Below are positions 46,264 to 55,694 of a DNA stretch of 64,000 nt, in pieces. Each line of letters begins with the position of its first letter. The stretch's first letter is position 1. The notes under the pieces are model-generated. The model was not told the origin of the DNA. It saw only the letters and a program-made list of their open reading frames with translations, and did no database searches. This DNA comes from an uncultured Aquimarina sp. (GTDB lineage Bacteria > Bacteroidota > Bacteroidia > Flavobacteriales > Flavobacteriaceae): positions 310,001-374,000 of the forward strand of contig NZ_CANLOZ010000002.1 in the NCBI RefSeq assembly GCF_947492965.1. The letters are read 5' to 3'. Made by a program: the position numbers and the translations under genes.

Positions 46264-47118
46264 ATGAAATTAAAAAAGACAACATTAGTTTTATATGGTT
46301 TACTACTAACAGCAGTTATTGTAGCAGTGAGTGGAAAGTTTAAGGAACAAAAACTACTTAAAGAGCTTAAGGAAACTCAAGAAAAAGAATTACAGATTTC
46401 TGAACAGATTGATTCTCGAAACGATTTATTAGAAATAGACTCCTTATTAATTAAGGGCAATTATGTTGCCGCATTAAAAGCTTATAAGAATAAAACTATT
46501 AACAATAATAGTGAACATCTTCAATTACGGATACAACTAGCAGAAAGATTTATTGCTTTATCTCAGGCAAGTACCGTTCAAGATTCATCTGTTGTAGAAT
46601 CTATAGAGGAATCAGAAGCAGTAATACAAACAGATTCACCTTATGAAATTAGAAAATATGATTCTTTAAGTTTTGTATTAGCCAAAGTAAAGGCACAACT
46701 AAATCGAGTAAAAAAGAAACAACAAAAGAAGTCGTATGGTGAGTATTTAACTTTTACCAATAGAAAAAAGCACAAGGTTCATTATGTGGGTCAGGTAAAA
46801 AACGATAAGGCAAGTGGATATGGGATTGCATTTTTTGATACTGGAAGTAGATATGAAGGAGAGTGGAAAGAAAATCTAAGACATGGTGAAGGAGCTTTTT
46901 ATTGGACGGATGGTCAGTCTTATGAAGGACAATATTTAAATGATCGTCGTAATGGAAAGGGAACGTATTCTTGGCCTAATGGTGAAAAATATATTGGGTT
47001 ATGGAAAGATGATCAAAGAAATGGAGCAGGGATATTTTATGGAAAGAATAATAAAGTAATTACCGAAGGTGTTTGGAAAAATGATAAACTGGTAGAAGAA
47101 AATAAAAGTAAAAAGTAA
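46264..47118 (+). CDS. MORN-repeat membrane-anchored protein
   Basis: An N-terminal membrane segment (about 8-24), a helical charged region (about 30-155), then four to five MORN repeats: Y-V-G-Q-V-K-N-D-K-A-S-G-Y-G, Y-E-G-E-W-K-E-N-L-R-H-G-E-G, Y-E-G-Q-Y-L-N-D-R-R-N-G-K-G and Y-I-G-L-W-K-D-D-Q-R-N-G-A-G. MORN repeats mediate lipid or protein contacts. The lone N-terminal segment may be an anchor or signal. It lies 31 nt after the DUF2490 gene, within the same run of genes. Confidence 0.85.
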   Translation: MKLKKTTLVLYGLLLTAVIVAVSGKFKEQKLLKELKETQEKELQISEQIDSRNDLLEIDSLLIKGNYVAALKAYKNKTINNNSEHLQLRIQLAERFIALSQASTVQDSSVVESIEESEAVIQTDSPYEIRKYDSLSFVLAKVKAQLNRVKKKQQKKSYGEYLTFTNRKKHKVHYVGQVKNDKASGYGIAFFDTGSRYEGEWKENLRHGEGAFYWTDGQSYEGQYLNDRRNGKGTYSWPNGEKYIGLWKDDQRNGAGIFYGKNNKVITEGVWKNDKLVEENKSKK

Positions 47119-47171
47119 TGCTTATGTAAAAGAAAAAATCGTTCATCAAATCAATAATCAATAATCAAAAA

Positions 47172-48266
47172 ATGAGAACAAAAATGTTATTACAACTGGC
47201 AATAATCTTATTGTCAAGTCGGTCTGTTTGTCAATCCCAGAAAAGTATTAAAAATGTAAACAACATTGATCTTACTACTGAAATGTTGAATTCTTTTTTG
47301 GTTTCTCAAATGGATTCATTAAAAATTCCCGGACTTTCTATAGCAATTATTAATAATGCAGAAGTAGTACATCATAAAACTTTTGGGTATGCAAACTTGG
47401 AAAAGAAAATTCCTGTAACGAAAACAACTATTTTCGAAGCGGCTTCCATGTCTAAATCTGTATTTGCCACCTTTGTAATGACTTTTGTAGAAGAAGGTAA
47501 ATTGGATCTAGACCAACCATTATACCAATATTTACCTTATGATGATATTGCATATGATGAACGGTATAAGCAAATAACAGCCCGTATTGTATTAAGTCAT
47601 CGATCCGGGTTTCCTAATTGGAGAGAAAATGAGGATGATAAAAAGCTAAAAATAAAATTTGATCCTGGTACAGATTATGGATATTCTGGAGAGGCTTACC
47701 ATTATTTAGCAATGGTTTTGAAGCATATTGAAAATACAGATTGGGATGGATTAGAAAAAGCATTCCAAGAAAGAATAGCCATACCCTTAGAACTAGAGCA
47801 TACTACATTTATAGAAGATGCATATGCGTTAAAACATAAAGCTGAACCCTATAATAGCGATGGTAAATGGATCAATTGGAAAGAAGACTATTGGTATAAA
47901 AAAGATAAAGGTGTTTTTGTGGCACCAGCTTCTATTAGATCAGAACCTCTGGATTTCTCTAAATGGATGATAGGGATTATGAATAAAAAGATTCTTAAAG
48001 AAGAAAGTTATCAGGAGTTGTTAAAACCTCATTCTACCATCACTACTTTACCTAGTGGAATTAAGTTATATTATAGTTTAGGTTTTATGACTGCAGGTGG
48101 TACTTATCAAAATAGCTTTTTTCATGGCGGTTCTAATGATGGATTCACTTCTTGGTATATGATGGATGTTGAAAAGAAATTTGGCTACGTTTTATTTACA
48201 AACTCCATGTTTGGAGAAACATTAGGTAATATACTCTTGGATTATTTCGAGAAAGCATCTTATTAA
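47172..48266 (+). CDS. Serine hydrolase (class C beta-lactamase-like)
   Basis: A 364-residue exported S12-type hydrolase with signal peptide, S-M-S-K at 92-95, Y-S-G-E-A-Y in the middle and H-G-G-S-N-D-G-F near the C terminus. It is closely related to the enzyme at 28719-29831. It lacks features of true beta-lactamases such as the K-T-G box, so a peptidase or esterase role is more likely. It is the last gene of the plus-strand run, 53 nt behind the MORN gene. Confidence 0.9.
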   Translation: MRTKMLLQLAIILLSSRSVCQSQKSIKNVNNIDLTTEMLNSFLVSQMDSLKIPGLSIAIINNAEVVHHKTFGYANLEKKIPVTKTTIFEAASMSKSVFATFVMTFVEEGKLDLDQPLYQYLPYDDIAYDERYKQITARIVLSHRSGFPNWRENEDDKKLKIKFDPGTDYGYSGEAYHYLAMVLKHIENTDWDGLEKAFQERIAIPLELEHTTFIEDAYALKHKAEPYNSDGKWINWKEDYWYKKDKGVFVAPASIRSEPLDFSKWMIGIMNKKILKEESYQELLKPHSTITTLPSGIKLYYSLGFMTAGGTYQNSFFHGGSNDGFTSWYMMDVEKKFGYVLFTNSMFGETLGNILLDYFEKASY

Positions 48267-48289
48267 ATGTGTAAAACTAAAATATATAG

Positions 48290-48329
48290 TTCAAATATTA
48301 ATTGGGTTTATTCTGATTTAATATTTGAA
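48290..48329. terminator. AT-rich hairpin between convergent genes
   Basis: A 12-bp perfect inverted repeat (48290-48301 with 48318-48329) overlaps the stop codon of the esterase gene. It may end both transcripts but lacks a clear T-run. Confidence 0.35.
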
Positions 48330-49347
48330 TTATTTGGTGTAACGATTGCTTAGCTTCTTTCATCACAGGAAGTAATGGCCAAATATGTGGCATTCCTTTT
48401 CCTTCAAATGCTTGTATATCAATCGAAGCTTGTTTCATTTTTTCTAATGCCAATTTTTCATCAGGGTACATGATATCATATTCTCCAAGAAACAACACAG
48501 TTTTAGGAAAACCTACAAAGCTGCCGTATAATGGAGAAATCATGGTGTCTTTAAGATCTACATTTCTTGCACACATCTTTTTTGAACTTAAAATACCAAC
48601 TTTAGAAAGCATAGGATCCATCGGATCAATTATATCAATTTCGGGATTAGACATCGTGGCATCCATAACCGGAGATATTAAAAGAATCTGGTAGGGTAGT
48701 GGTAACTGTTTAGAAATTAATCTTTGTATTAATGATGTTATTAAGGTTCCACCCACGGAATCACCAATAAAGGAGATTTGATTAGCTTTGTGATCTTGTA
48801 GTGCAGTATCGTAAACAGCGTCTATATTGTGGGATATTTCTATAATATCAGATTCTGGAGCTTTCGGATAATTACACATCCATATTTTGTAATCTGTCTT
48901 TTGTACAATAGTTTTTATTGAATCCCAATGATGCTTCGCTGGACCAGAAACAAATGCGCCACCATGAATAAATATAAGTAGCTTATTAGGATTACTATTA
49001 CAGGTGATCTCAGTGATAGTCGAATTAGAAACTTTAAATTGTTTCGTAATATTTTTTTTAAAAAAACTTCCTTTCGGATTATAAACATCCTCTTTTCTAA
49101 TTGTTTGATACGCGACTGGATCTTGACTAAAGCTTTTCTTGATGCCTTTTAGTTTTAAAACTGCAATTGTTAGATAATATGTCAGGCTTTTTTTCACAAA
49201 TCTTAATTTTTCAAAAGATAGGAAAAATCGTGTAAATCTTATAGCATCATTCCATTTGGAATCATAAATTGAGAACAGCGAGTGACTTTGTTTTGCTTTA
49301 TCTTCTTCTACCAGAATAAGTGATAGCTTCTCCTTTTCCAAATGCAT
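48298..49347 (-). CDS. Alpha/beta hydrolase (HSL-type esterase/lipase)
   Basis: A cytoplasmic-looking hydrolase of 349 residues from the alpha/beta-hydrolase-3 family: oxyanion motif I-F-I-H-G-G-A-F (about 126-133), nucleophile Ser 197 in G-D-S-V-G-G, Asp in L-G-E-Y-D-I-M-Y-P-D-E, and His in M-P-H-I-W-P. The start at 49347 overlaps the end of the TonB receptor gene by 50 nt; no later ATG precedes the oxyanion motif, so this start, or a non-ATG start slightly inside, is required. Confidence 0.88.
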   Translation of the reverse strand: MHLEKEKLSLILVEEDKAKQSHSLFSIYDSKWNDAIRFTRFFLSFEKLRFVKKSLTYYLTIAVLKLKGIKKSFSQDPVAYQTIRKEDVYNPKGSFFKKNITKQFKVSNSTITEITCNSNPNKLLIFIHGGAFVSGPAKHHWDSIKTIVQKTDYKIWMCNYPKAPESDIIEISHNIDAVYDTALQDHKANQISFIGDSVGGTLITSLIQRLISKQLPLPYQILLISPVMDATMSNPEIDIIDPMDPMLSKVGILSSKKMCARNVDLKDTMISPLYGSFVGFPKTVLFLGEYDIMYPDEKLALEKMKQASIDIQAFEGKGMPHIWPLLPVMKEAKQSLHQIIQILNQNKPN

Positions 49348-51673
49348 AGCTTAGTCCGAAAGTAAAGAAACGTCCACGTTGCCCAAAGTTATAAGTTTCA
49401 AAAGTAGGTTGGTTTACGAAACGCTCCTGAATTCTGGAAGCAAATACATCTCTTATGCCAAGATTAGCCACTATTTTTCCCTTTAGTATTTTCTTACGTA
49501 TTCCTATATCCATAAAAGCAAATCCACTTTGTTTTCCTTGTACAGTTTCAAAACCAGATCTGTAATTTCCATTAAGCTCTAAATCAATATCAGCAGGAAA
49601 TCCAATTTTTGAACCTAATCGAGTGGACCACTGATTTCCTGTAAAATCAAAAACTTGTCCTTCAAAAGATCCTTGACGATCAAAATAATTAAAATTGAAA
49701 TCTCCTGTAAAGGTTAACCATTTGGTAGGACTATATTTTCCATTAGTTTCAAAACCTATAGATGAATTAGTACCAATATTTTCAGGTGTAGTAAAGTTTA
49801 CATTATCGATAAAAGTAGATACACGTTCTACCACGTCTGTTGTATAACGATGGTACAAACTAGAACTCATACTGGCTTTACCAATTTTATAAATACTCGT
49901 TAATTCATACGAATTGGTAAACTCTGGTTGTAGGTTTGGATTACCGGTTCTTATATTAAAATTGTTTCTAATATTAAAAAAAGGATTTAAGTCCCACAGA
50001 CGAGGTCTAAAGATCCGTTTGGAGTAACCCGCTTGTAATGAAAACTTTTCGCTAAACGTATAGGACGTATGAAAACTAGGAAAATAGTTTGTGAAGTTTT
50101 GTGAATTACTCTCATTGGTATTGGCTAATAAGGTTCCTATGTCTGTATTTTCTACTCGTAAACCCGCTTTTACACCCCAATTTTCATTTTCGTAAGCACC
50201 AGTAGCATAAACCCCCAATACCTTTTGATTCCATTCAAAATCATTGGTTAAGCTCTCATTTATGACATAGGTTCCATCTATTAGATCTTCTACTTCAAAA
50301 TCGTTCCCAACATCATTTATTACATATTGTGCACCAGCTTCGATAGTATATTCTTTGCTTAATGGGTTGGTATAGTCTGCTTTGAAAGTGAAATCAGCCT
50401 GTTGAAAATTAGTTGACGTTCGTTGATTACTGTCTACATCCGAACCTTCGAGCGTAGTATCTACAAATAGTGAAGATTGATCTTTTCCAAAGAAACTTCC
50501 TAGCGCACTTAATTGGAAAGTGTGGTCTTTATTATTTTTAAACTGTTTTTTCCAATTAAATTCATATTGCCACTTGGGGTTTGTGGCTTCTGTATCTTCA
50601 TTTCGTATCCAGCGAGATACTAAATCATTATTGGTATCAAAAAAGCTAAAATTGGTTTCCGATGGTTGATCTTCTATCTCATAAGCAAAATTTCCTGATA
50701 ATGTGAGTACATTGTACTTATTTAAATGATAATCAGTTCCTAGTGTAACATTAAAAAAGGTTTCATTTCTAAAATTTTCTCCATCACTAAATATTACTTC
50801 ATTATTTTCTAAATTTCTATTGATCGCTTCATTTTCTCTCGGTAATGAACGATAACCAGCACCTATTTGAGTAAACAAATTAAATTTTTCGGTTCTACGA
50901 TTTAAACTAACACCTACATTATGATTATCGGGAACACCAGTATTAAGAGATATGGATCCATTCCATCCTTTTTTCTCTTCTTTCTTTAAAATAATATTTA
51001 AAATTCCCGAAGTACCAGAGGCTTCGTATTTAGCCGAAGGGTTGGTAATCACCTCAATACTTTGAATCATATCTGCAGTAATAGTTCCCAATGCATTACT
51101 AGATTCATCTGCTAACACCGAAGGTTTACCATTAATAAGTATTTGAACTCCGCCACTACCACGAAGACTAATTTCTCCTTCTATGTTCACATTTACAGAA
51201 GGTACATTATTAAGTACTTCCAAGGCGCTTGCACCAGCTGTACTTAAATCTTTTCCTACGTTAAAGACACGTTTATCTAGTTTAAATTCGGTTTTAGAAA
51301 CCTCACCTCTTACCACAACTTCATCTAGCATTTGACTATCTTGATAAAGCTTTATAGTACCAAAATCTACTTTATTTTCTGATACTGTATAATTTCTTAC
51401 TTGAAGGGTTTTAAAACCAATAAAGCTGATCTCGAGATAAAAATCATTTTCTACCGTTTTTAGGTTAAAATAACCATCATCATTCGTTATTGCACCCGTA
51501 ATGGTAGATTTACTGCTTTTAGAATTTAAAACAACAGTAGCGTATGGAATAGGTTGTCCAGTTTCTGCTTCTACTAGTAAACCGGTAATTTGGATTTCAC
51601 TATTTTGAGACCAACTAACACCAGTATATAACATTAAAATAAGAACAAACTTTATTTTTCTTTCTAATAGCAT
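49298..51673 (-). CDS. TonB-dependent receptor, outer-membrane beta-barrel family
   Basis: A receptor of about 791 residues. A signal peptide (cleavage near W-S-Q-N) precedes a carboxypeptidase regulatory-like domain (about 25-110; G-L-L-V-E-A-E-T-G-Q-P-I-P-Y-A-T-V), a plug domain (about 120-220; L-N-N-V-P-S-V-N-V and G-G-V-Q-I-L-I-N-G-K-P) and a large C-terminal barrel with R-G-R-F-F-T-F-G-L-S-Y-A-F. This form imports unknown substrates; no SusD partner is adjacent, so it is not a typical polysaccharide-locus receptor. The ATG at 51673 is chosen as start of the signal peptide. Confidence 0.92.
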   Translation of the reverse strand: MLLERKIKFVLILMLYTGVSWSQNSEIQITGLLVEAETGQPIPYATVVLNSKSSKSTITGAITNDDGYFNLKTVENDFYLEISFIGFKTLQVRNYTVSENKVDFGTIKLYQDSQMLDEVVVRGEVSKTEFKLDKRVFNVGKDLSTAGASALEVLNNVPSVNVNIEGEISLRGSGGVQILINGKPSVLADESSNALGTITADMIQSIEVITNPSAKYEASGTSGILNIILKKEEKKGWNGSISLNTGVPDNHNVGVSLNRRTEKFNLFTQIGAGYRSLPRENEAINRNLENNEVIFSDGENFRNETFFNVTLGTDYHLNKYNVLTLSGNFAYEIEDQPSETNFSFFDTNNDLVSRWIRNEDTEATNPKWQYEFNWKKQFKNNKDHTFQLSALGSFFGKDQSSLFVDTTLEGSDVDSNQRTSTNFQQADFTFKADYTNPLSKEYTIEAGAQYVINDVGNDFEVEDLIDGTYVINESLTNDFEWNQKVLGVYATGAYENENWGVKAGLRVENTDIGTLLANTNESNSQNFTNYFPSFHTSYTFSEKFSLQAGYSKRIFRPRLWDLNPFFNIRNNFNIRTGNPNLQPEFTNSYELTSIYKIGKASMSSSLYHRYTTDVVERVSTFIDNVNFTTPENIGTNSSIGFETNGKYSPTKWLTFTGDFNFNYFDRQGSFEGQVFDFTGNQWSTRLGSKIGFPADIDLELNGNYRSGFETVQGKQSGFAFMDIGIRKKILKGKIVANLGIRDVFASRIQERFVNQPTFETYNFGQRGRFFTFGLSYAFGKGEAITYSGRRR

Positions 51674-51848
51674 TGTAATTTTTTTATCAAAGAAAGGGAG
51701 AAGTGAAAACTTATAAAAATCAATTTGGATAAACAACTGTTATAAGCCTGCAAACGACATGATATTCATTTATCTGTTAGGAATTGTTGTTTGTAGTATA
51801 CTTTAAGTGGGTTATAGTAGTTGGTCTTATGTTAGAGATACAAAAGGT

Positions 51849-51856
51849 TATATTTG
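51849..51856 (+). promoter_or_regulatory. Possible Bacteroidota -7 promoter element
   Basis: TATATTTG fits the TAnnTTTG consensus and sits 19 nt before the ATG of the kinase gene. No convincing -33 partner was found, so this is weak. Confidence 0.3.
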
Positions 51857-51875
51857 TTGGATTATCAATGACAAT

Positions 51876-52886
51876 ATGAAATGTATATTTTTGAATAAAG
51901 AAGTTTGGTTTCAGCTCATACTACACGTTGTCGTATTTACTTTTTATTCTTTCGATCGTCGTAATCCAGAAATTCAATTTTATCAGTATGTCTTTTTTCT
52001 AAATTTTGTGATTGCTGGTTTGATTATAAACTATATATTACTTCCGAAGTTCTTATACCCAAGAGCTTATTTAAAATTTGCTTTCTATGTTTCTTTAGTA
52101 GTAGCTAGCGTTATTTTTGTAGAAGAAGAGATTTTGGAAAAAATATATTTTCCAGATACGCGAGGAACTAGATTTTTGGGGATCGTTTTCAATCTTATGG
52201 GCACACTACCAACCTTATCTATTTTAGCAGGATTTAAATTTGGATGGGATGCGCTTATTAAACAGAAAGAGGTAAAAGAACTAAGAGATTCTGTTAAAGA
52301 AAGTGAGTTGCAATTTTTGAAATCTCAGATCAACCCTCATTTTCTGTTCAATAATTTGAATAATTTATATTCCTATGCTATTGAGAAGTCACCAAGAACA
52401 CCAGAAATTATCTTGGAATTATCGGGTGTATTACGATATATGTTATATGAATGTAAGTCTGAATATGTTTCGCTCTCAAAAGAAATAGAGCAATTAGAAA
52501 ACTTTATTAATCTTGGACGATTACAAATTGAAGGACGAGGAAGTGTTAGCTTTACAAAAGAAATAGCGCATTCAAATTTCAGAATTGCTCCATTGATATT
52601 GGTAGTTTTTGTTGAAAATGCATTTAAACATGGTAGTTCCAGTCAAACGGAGGGTATTGAAATAGATATCACCCTAAATATAACAGAAAAAGGAGTACTT
52701 CATTTTACCTGTGCGAATACTTTTAAATCCGACAGTAATACAAATAATTTGGATAGCGGTATTGGTTTAGAGAATGTTAAAAAAAGACTTGTGATTATGT
52801 ATCCAAAACTTCATACGTTGGTGATAAATTCCAATCAAGAAAAGTATAAAGTTGAATTAACTATTGATCTAAAAAACGCTAAATAA
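51876..52886 (+). CDS. LytS/YpdA-type sensor histidine kinase (second pair)
   Basis: A 336-residue kinase with four membrane segments (about 10-125), a linking helix, the His_kinase motif Q-I-N-P-H-F-L-F-N-N-L-N-N-L with His 155, and an ATPase end with F-V-E-N-A-F-K-H and G-I-G-L-E-N-V-K-K-R-L. The ATG at 51876 is preferred to a GTG at 51807 that lies before a promoter-like element. It is divergent from the TonB receptor and followed 2 nt later by its regulator. It is a paralogue of the kinase at 20287. Confidence 0.92.
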   Translation: MKCIFLNKEVWFQLILHVVVFTFYSFDRRNPEIQFYQYVFFLNFVIAGLIINYILLPKFLYPRAYLKFAFYVSLVVASVIFVEEEILEKIYFPDTRGTRFLGIVFNLMGTLPTLSILAGFKFGWDALIKQKEVKELRDSVKESELQFLKSQINPHFLFNNLNNLYSYAIEKSPRTPEIILELSGVLRYMLYECKSEYVSLSKEIEQLENFINLGRLQIEGRGSVSFTKEIAHSNFRIAPLILVVFVENAFKHGSSSQTEGIEIDITLNITEKGVLHFTCANTFKSDSNTNNLDSGIGLENVKKRLVIMYPKLHTLVINSNQEKYKVELTIDLKNAK

Positions 52887-52888
52887 CA

Positions 52889-53587
52889 ATGAATTGTATT
52901 ATCATAGAAGATCAATTACCAGCGCAACGTATCCTTAAAAAATACATTGAAGATATTGGCACTCTAAAATTAGTAGGTGCATTTACGGATGCAATAGAAG
53001 CTATGATTCTTATGAAGCCTCAAAAAATTGATCTTATATTTTTAGATATACATTTACCAAAAATCTCTGGAATAGATTTTCTTAAAACCCAAGTCAATCC
53101 TCCACAAGTTATATTAACTACAGCTTTTCCTGATTATGCCTTGGAAAGTTATGAGTTCGATGTAGTTGATTATTTATTAAAACCATTTTCATTCCAACGG
53201 TTTGTTAAAGCAGTAGCTAAGGTAAAATCTAACTATGATGATACAGTTTTGAATAATCAAAATTCTGAAACTGCGGATGCTCAAGAATTATATGTTAAAA
53301 TAGGATTCGATTACGTACGGATATTGATTGATGAAATTACACATATTATATCAGATGCAGATTATACAGAATTACATACAATCAATAAAAAACACGTTTC
53401 TTCAGAAACATTAAAGCACTGGGAAGAACTGTTACCAAATACTAAATTTATAAGAGTTCATAAATCTTACATTATCAATACTTCTAAAATTGAAAAGGTA
53501 TCTGGAAATCAAATCTTTTTATCAAATCATAGCATCATACCGTTAGGTAGAGCTTATAAAGAGAATTTTATAAAAAATATTTTATAA
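52889..53587 (+). CDS. LytTR response regulator (second pair)
   Basis: A receiver domain with phospho-acceptor Asp 53 (F-L-D-I-H-L-P) and K-P-F near residue 104, then a LytTR domain (about 130-232; F-I-R-V-H-K-S-Y-I-I-N). It starts 2 nt after the kinase stop. It is closely similar to the regulator at 21363 (both have D-Y-L-L-K-P-F-S and T-T-A-[YF]-P-[ED]-Y-A). Likely targets are the divergent TonB receptor and esterase genes. Confidence 0.93.
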   Translation: MNCIIIEDQLPAQRILKKYIEDIGTLKLVGAFTDAIEAMILMKPQKIDLIFLDIHLPKISGIDFLKTQVNPPQVILTTAFPDYALESYEFDVVDYLLKPFSFQRFVKAVAKVKSNYDDTVLNNQNSETADAQELYVKIGFDYVRILIDEITHIISDADYTELHTINKKHVSSETLKHWEELLPNTKFIRVHKSYIINTSKIEKVSGNQIFLSNHSIIPLGRAYKENFIKNIL

Positions 53588-53619
53588 GAACTACCTTTGG
53601 ATATATATATTCTAAACTT

Positions 53620-53982
53620 TTAGCTTACAGGAGTTAGTATAGCTATTTCCTCTTCAGTAAATATTCTTGATTTTATAACAAATCGGATTCCCAAGGGAAT
53701 TTCTAAAGAAAAACTAGATCCTCTTCCTTTTACAATATCGACAGTTAATTGTGTATGTTTCCAATACTCAAATTGATCTTTAGACATATAAAACTCACAA
53801 TTATGTATCGTTCCAAGATATACATCCGTATTATTCAGCATTAATTCTCCTTTTGGAAAACACATAGGAGAGGAGCCATCACAGCAACCGCCACTTTGGT
53901 GAAACATGAGCGGACCATGTTCGTCTCTCAAAGAGTTAATGATCCGCTTCGCTTCTTCTGTTATTAAAACACGCTCTACCAT
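53620..53982 (-). CDS. DUF779 protein
   Basis: A 120-residue soluble protein with the DUF779 core Q-S-G-G-C-C-D-G-S-S-P-M-C, then V-Y-L-G and Y-W-K-H-T-Q-L-T-V-D. The Cys cluster suggests metal binding. DUF779 genes are commonly next to aldehyde dehydrogenases, as here: its start is 1 nt behind the dehydrogenase stop, so the two are coupled. Confidence 0.9.
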   Translation of the reverse strand: MVERVLITEEAKRIINSLRDEHGPLMFHQSGGCCDGSSPMCFPKGELMLNNTDVYLGTIHNCEFYMSKDQFEYWKHTQLTVDIVKGRGSSFSLEIPLGIRFVIKSRIFTEEEIAILTPVS

Positions 53983-53983
53983 A

Positions 53984-55507
53984 TTAGAAAAATCCTAAAG
54001 CATTTTTGTCATGAGAAATAAGCATATTCTTTGTTTGTCTATAATGATCAAGCATCATTTTATGTGTTTCTCTACCGATTCCAGACTTTTTATAACCTCC
54101 AAATGGGGCATGCGCTGGATACAAATGATAACAATTTACCCAAATTCGTCCCGCTTGTACTTGTCTAGAAATCTGATATGCTTGATGTGTGTCTCTGGTC
54201 CATACACCAGCACCAAGGCCATACAAGGTATCATTAGCAATTTCTAATGCCTCCGCTTCATCTTTAAAAGTTGTTACACATGCAACTGGTCCAAAGATTT
54301 CTTCTTGGAATACGCGCATTTTATTATTTCCTTTTAGTAAAGTGGGTTGAATGTAGTAACCACCTTCTAAACCTTCATTATAAGCAGCCTCACCACCAGT
54401 TAGTATTTCACAACCTTCATCTTTACCAATATTTATATAGTTTAAGATTTTTTCATATTGATCATTAGACGCTTGTGCACCCATCATAGTGGTAGGATCA
54501 AGAGGGTGTCCTAGTTTTATAGCTTCTACGCGTTCAATGACACGTTCTATAAACTGATCATAAATACTTTCCTGAATTAATATTCTCGATGGGCAAGTAC
54601 ATACTTCTCCTTGATTCAGAGCAAACATAACCGCACCTTCTAAACATTTATCAAAAAATGCGTCATCTGCGTCCATGATACTTTCAAAAAAGATATTTGG
54701 ACTTTTACCACCCAATTCCAATGTTACAGGAATGATATTTTTACTCGCATATTGCATGATCAACTGTCCAGTTGTGGTTTCTCCTGTAAAAGCGATTTTA
54801 TTAATTCTCGAACTTGAGGCTAAAGGCTTACCAGCTTCTATTCCAAAACCATTAACCACATTAAGAACTCCAGGAGGTAGAATACCTTCTATAAGTTCTA
54901 GTAAAATCATAATACCTACCGGAGTTTGCTCTGCTGGTTTCAAAACAACACAATTACCTGCAGCCAAAGCAGGCGCAACTTTCCAGGTAGCCATAAGTAG
55001 TGGAAAATTCCATGGAATTATTTGACCAACTACTCCAAGAGGTTCTTTCACATTCATAGATATTGTAGAAGCATCTAACTCACTTACGGATCCTTCTTCT
55101 GCTCTAATAACTCCGGCGAAATATCTAAAGTGATCAACCGCTAGCGGTAAATCTGCAGCCATCGTTTCTCGTAATGCTTTTCCATTATCCCATGTTTCTG
55201 CTCTTGCTAATAACTCTAGATTTTGCTCCATTACATCAGCAATTTTAAGGAGCATATTGCTTCGCTCGGTAGCGGAATTGTTATTCCATGAAGGAGCGGC
55301 CTCCCATGCAGCATCGATGGCAAGATCGATATCTTCTTTTGTAGATCTAGCTACTTTTGTAAAACTATTGCCATCCACAGGAGAGATGTTTTCAAAATAT
55401 TCACCTTTAACAGGAGATGTCCATTTACCTCCAATATAATTGTCATATTGGTTTTTGAACTGAGGCTTCTTAAAAGCCATTTTTTCGTTAGTACTTACAG
55501 TGCCCAT
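53984..55507 (-). CDS. NAD-dependent aldehyde dehydrogenase (ExaC/AldB-like)
   Basis: A 507-residue aldehyde dehydrogenase with Rossmann motif I-P-W-N-F-P (164-169), F-T-G-E-T-T-T-G (240-247), general base Glu 264 in L-E-L-G-G-K-S-P and catalytic Cys 303 in G-E-V-C-T-C. The second Cys next to the catalytic one is typical of the ExaC/AldB acetaldehyde group. It may start at the ATG at 55507 or at Met 10. It is divergent from an AraC regulator, which probably controls it in response to an alcohol or aldehyde. Confidence 0.95.
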   Translation of the reverse strand: MGTVSTNEKMAFKKPQFKNQYDNYIGGKWTSPVKGEYFENISPVDGNSFTKVARSTKEDIDLAIDAAWEAAPSWNNNSATERSNMLLKIADVMEQNLELLARAETWDNGKALRETMAADLPLAVDHFRYFAGVIRAEEGSVSELDASTISMNVKEPLGVVGQIIPWNFPLLMATWKVAPALAAGNCVVLKPAEQTPVGIMILLELIEGILPPGVLNVVNGFGIEAGKPLASSSRINKIAFTGETTTGQLIMQYASKNIIPVTLELGGKSPNIFFESIMDADDAFFDKCLEGAVMFALNQGEVCTCPSRILIQESIYDQFIERVIERVEAIKLGHPLDPTTMMGAQASNDQYEKILNYINIGKDEGCEILTGGEAAYNEGLEGGYYIQPTLLKGNNKMRVFQEEIFGPVACVTTFKDEAEALEIANDTLYGLGAGVWTRDTHQAYQISRQVQAGRIWVNCYHLYPAHAPFGGYKKSGIGRETHKMMLDHYRQTKNMLISHDKNALGFF

Positions 55508-55694
55508 AGTAATAAATTAAGATTATTTGTTATGTGTTTTCAAGATACTTTGTTCATTGTCAAAATAGTTGAACAATTCTATGAACTATATGAACAATTC
55601 TATGAATAAGTAAATTATCATCAGAAAATCATTATCTTTAATATAGTATCATTAGAATTACTACAAAAATTTTGTTAAATCTATAATTTTAGCA

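Noticed and set aside
54675-55025. Open frame of 116 codons on the plus strand inside the aldehyde dehydrogenase gene
   Set aside because: Antisense shadow of a conserved enzyme; composition reflects the opposite strand.
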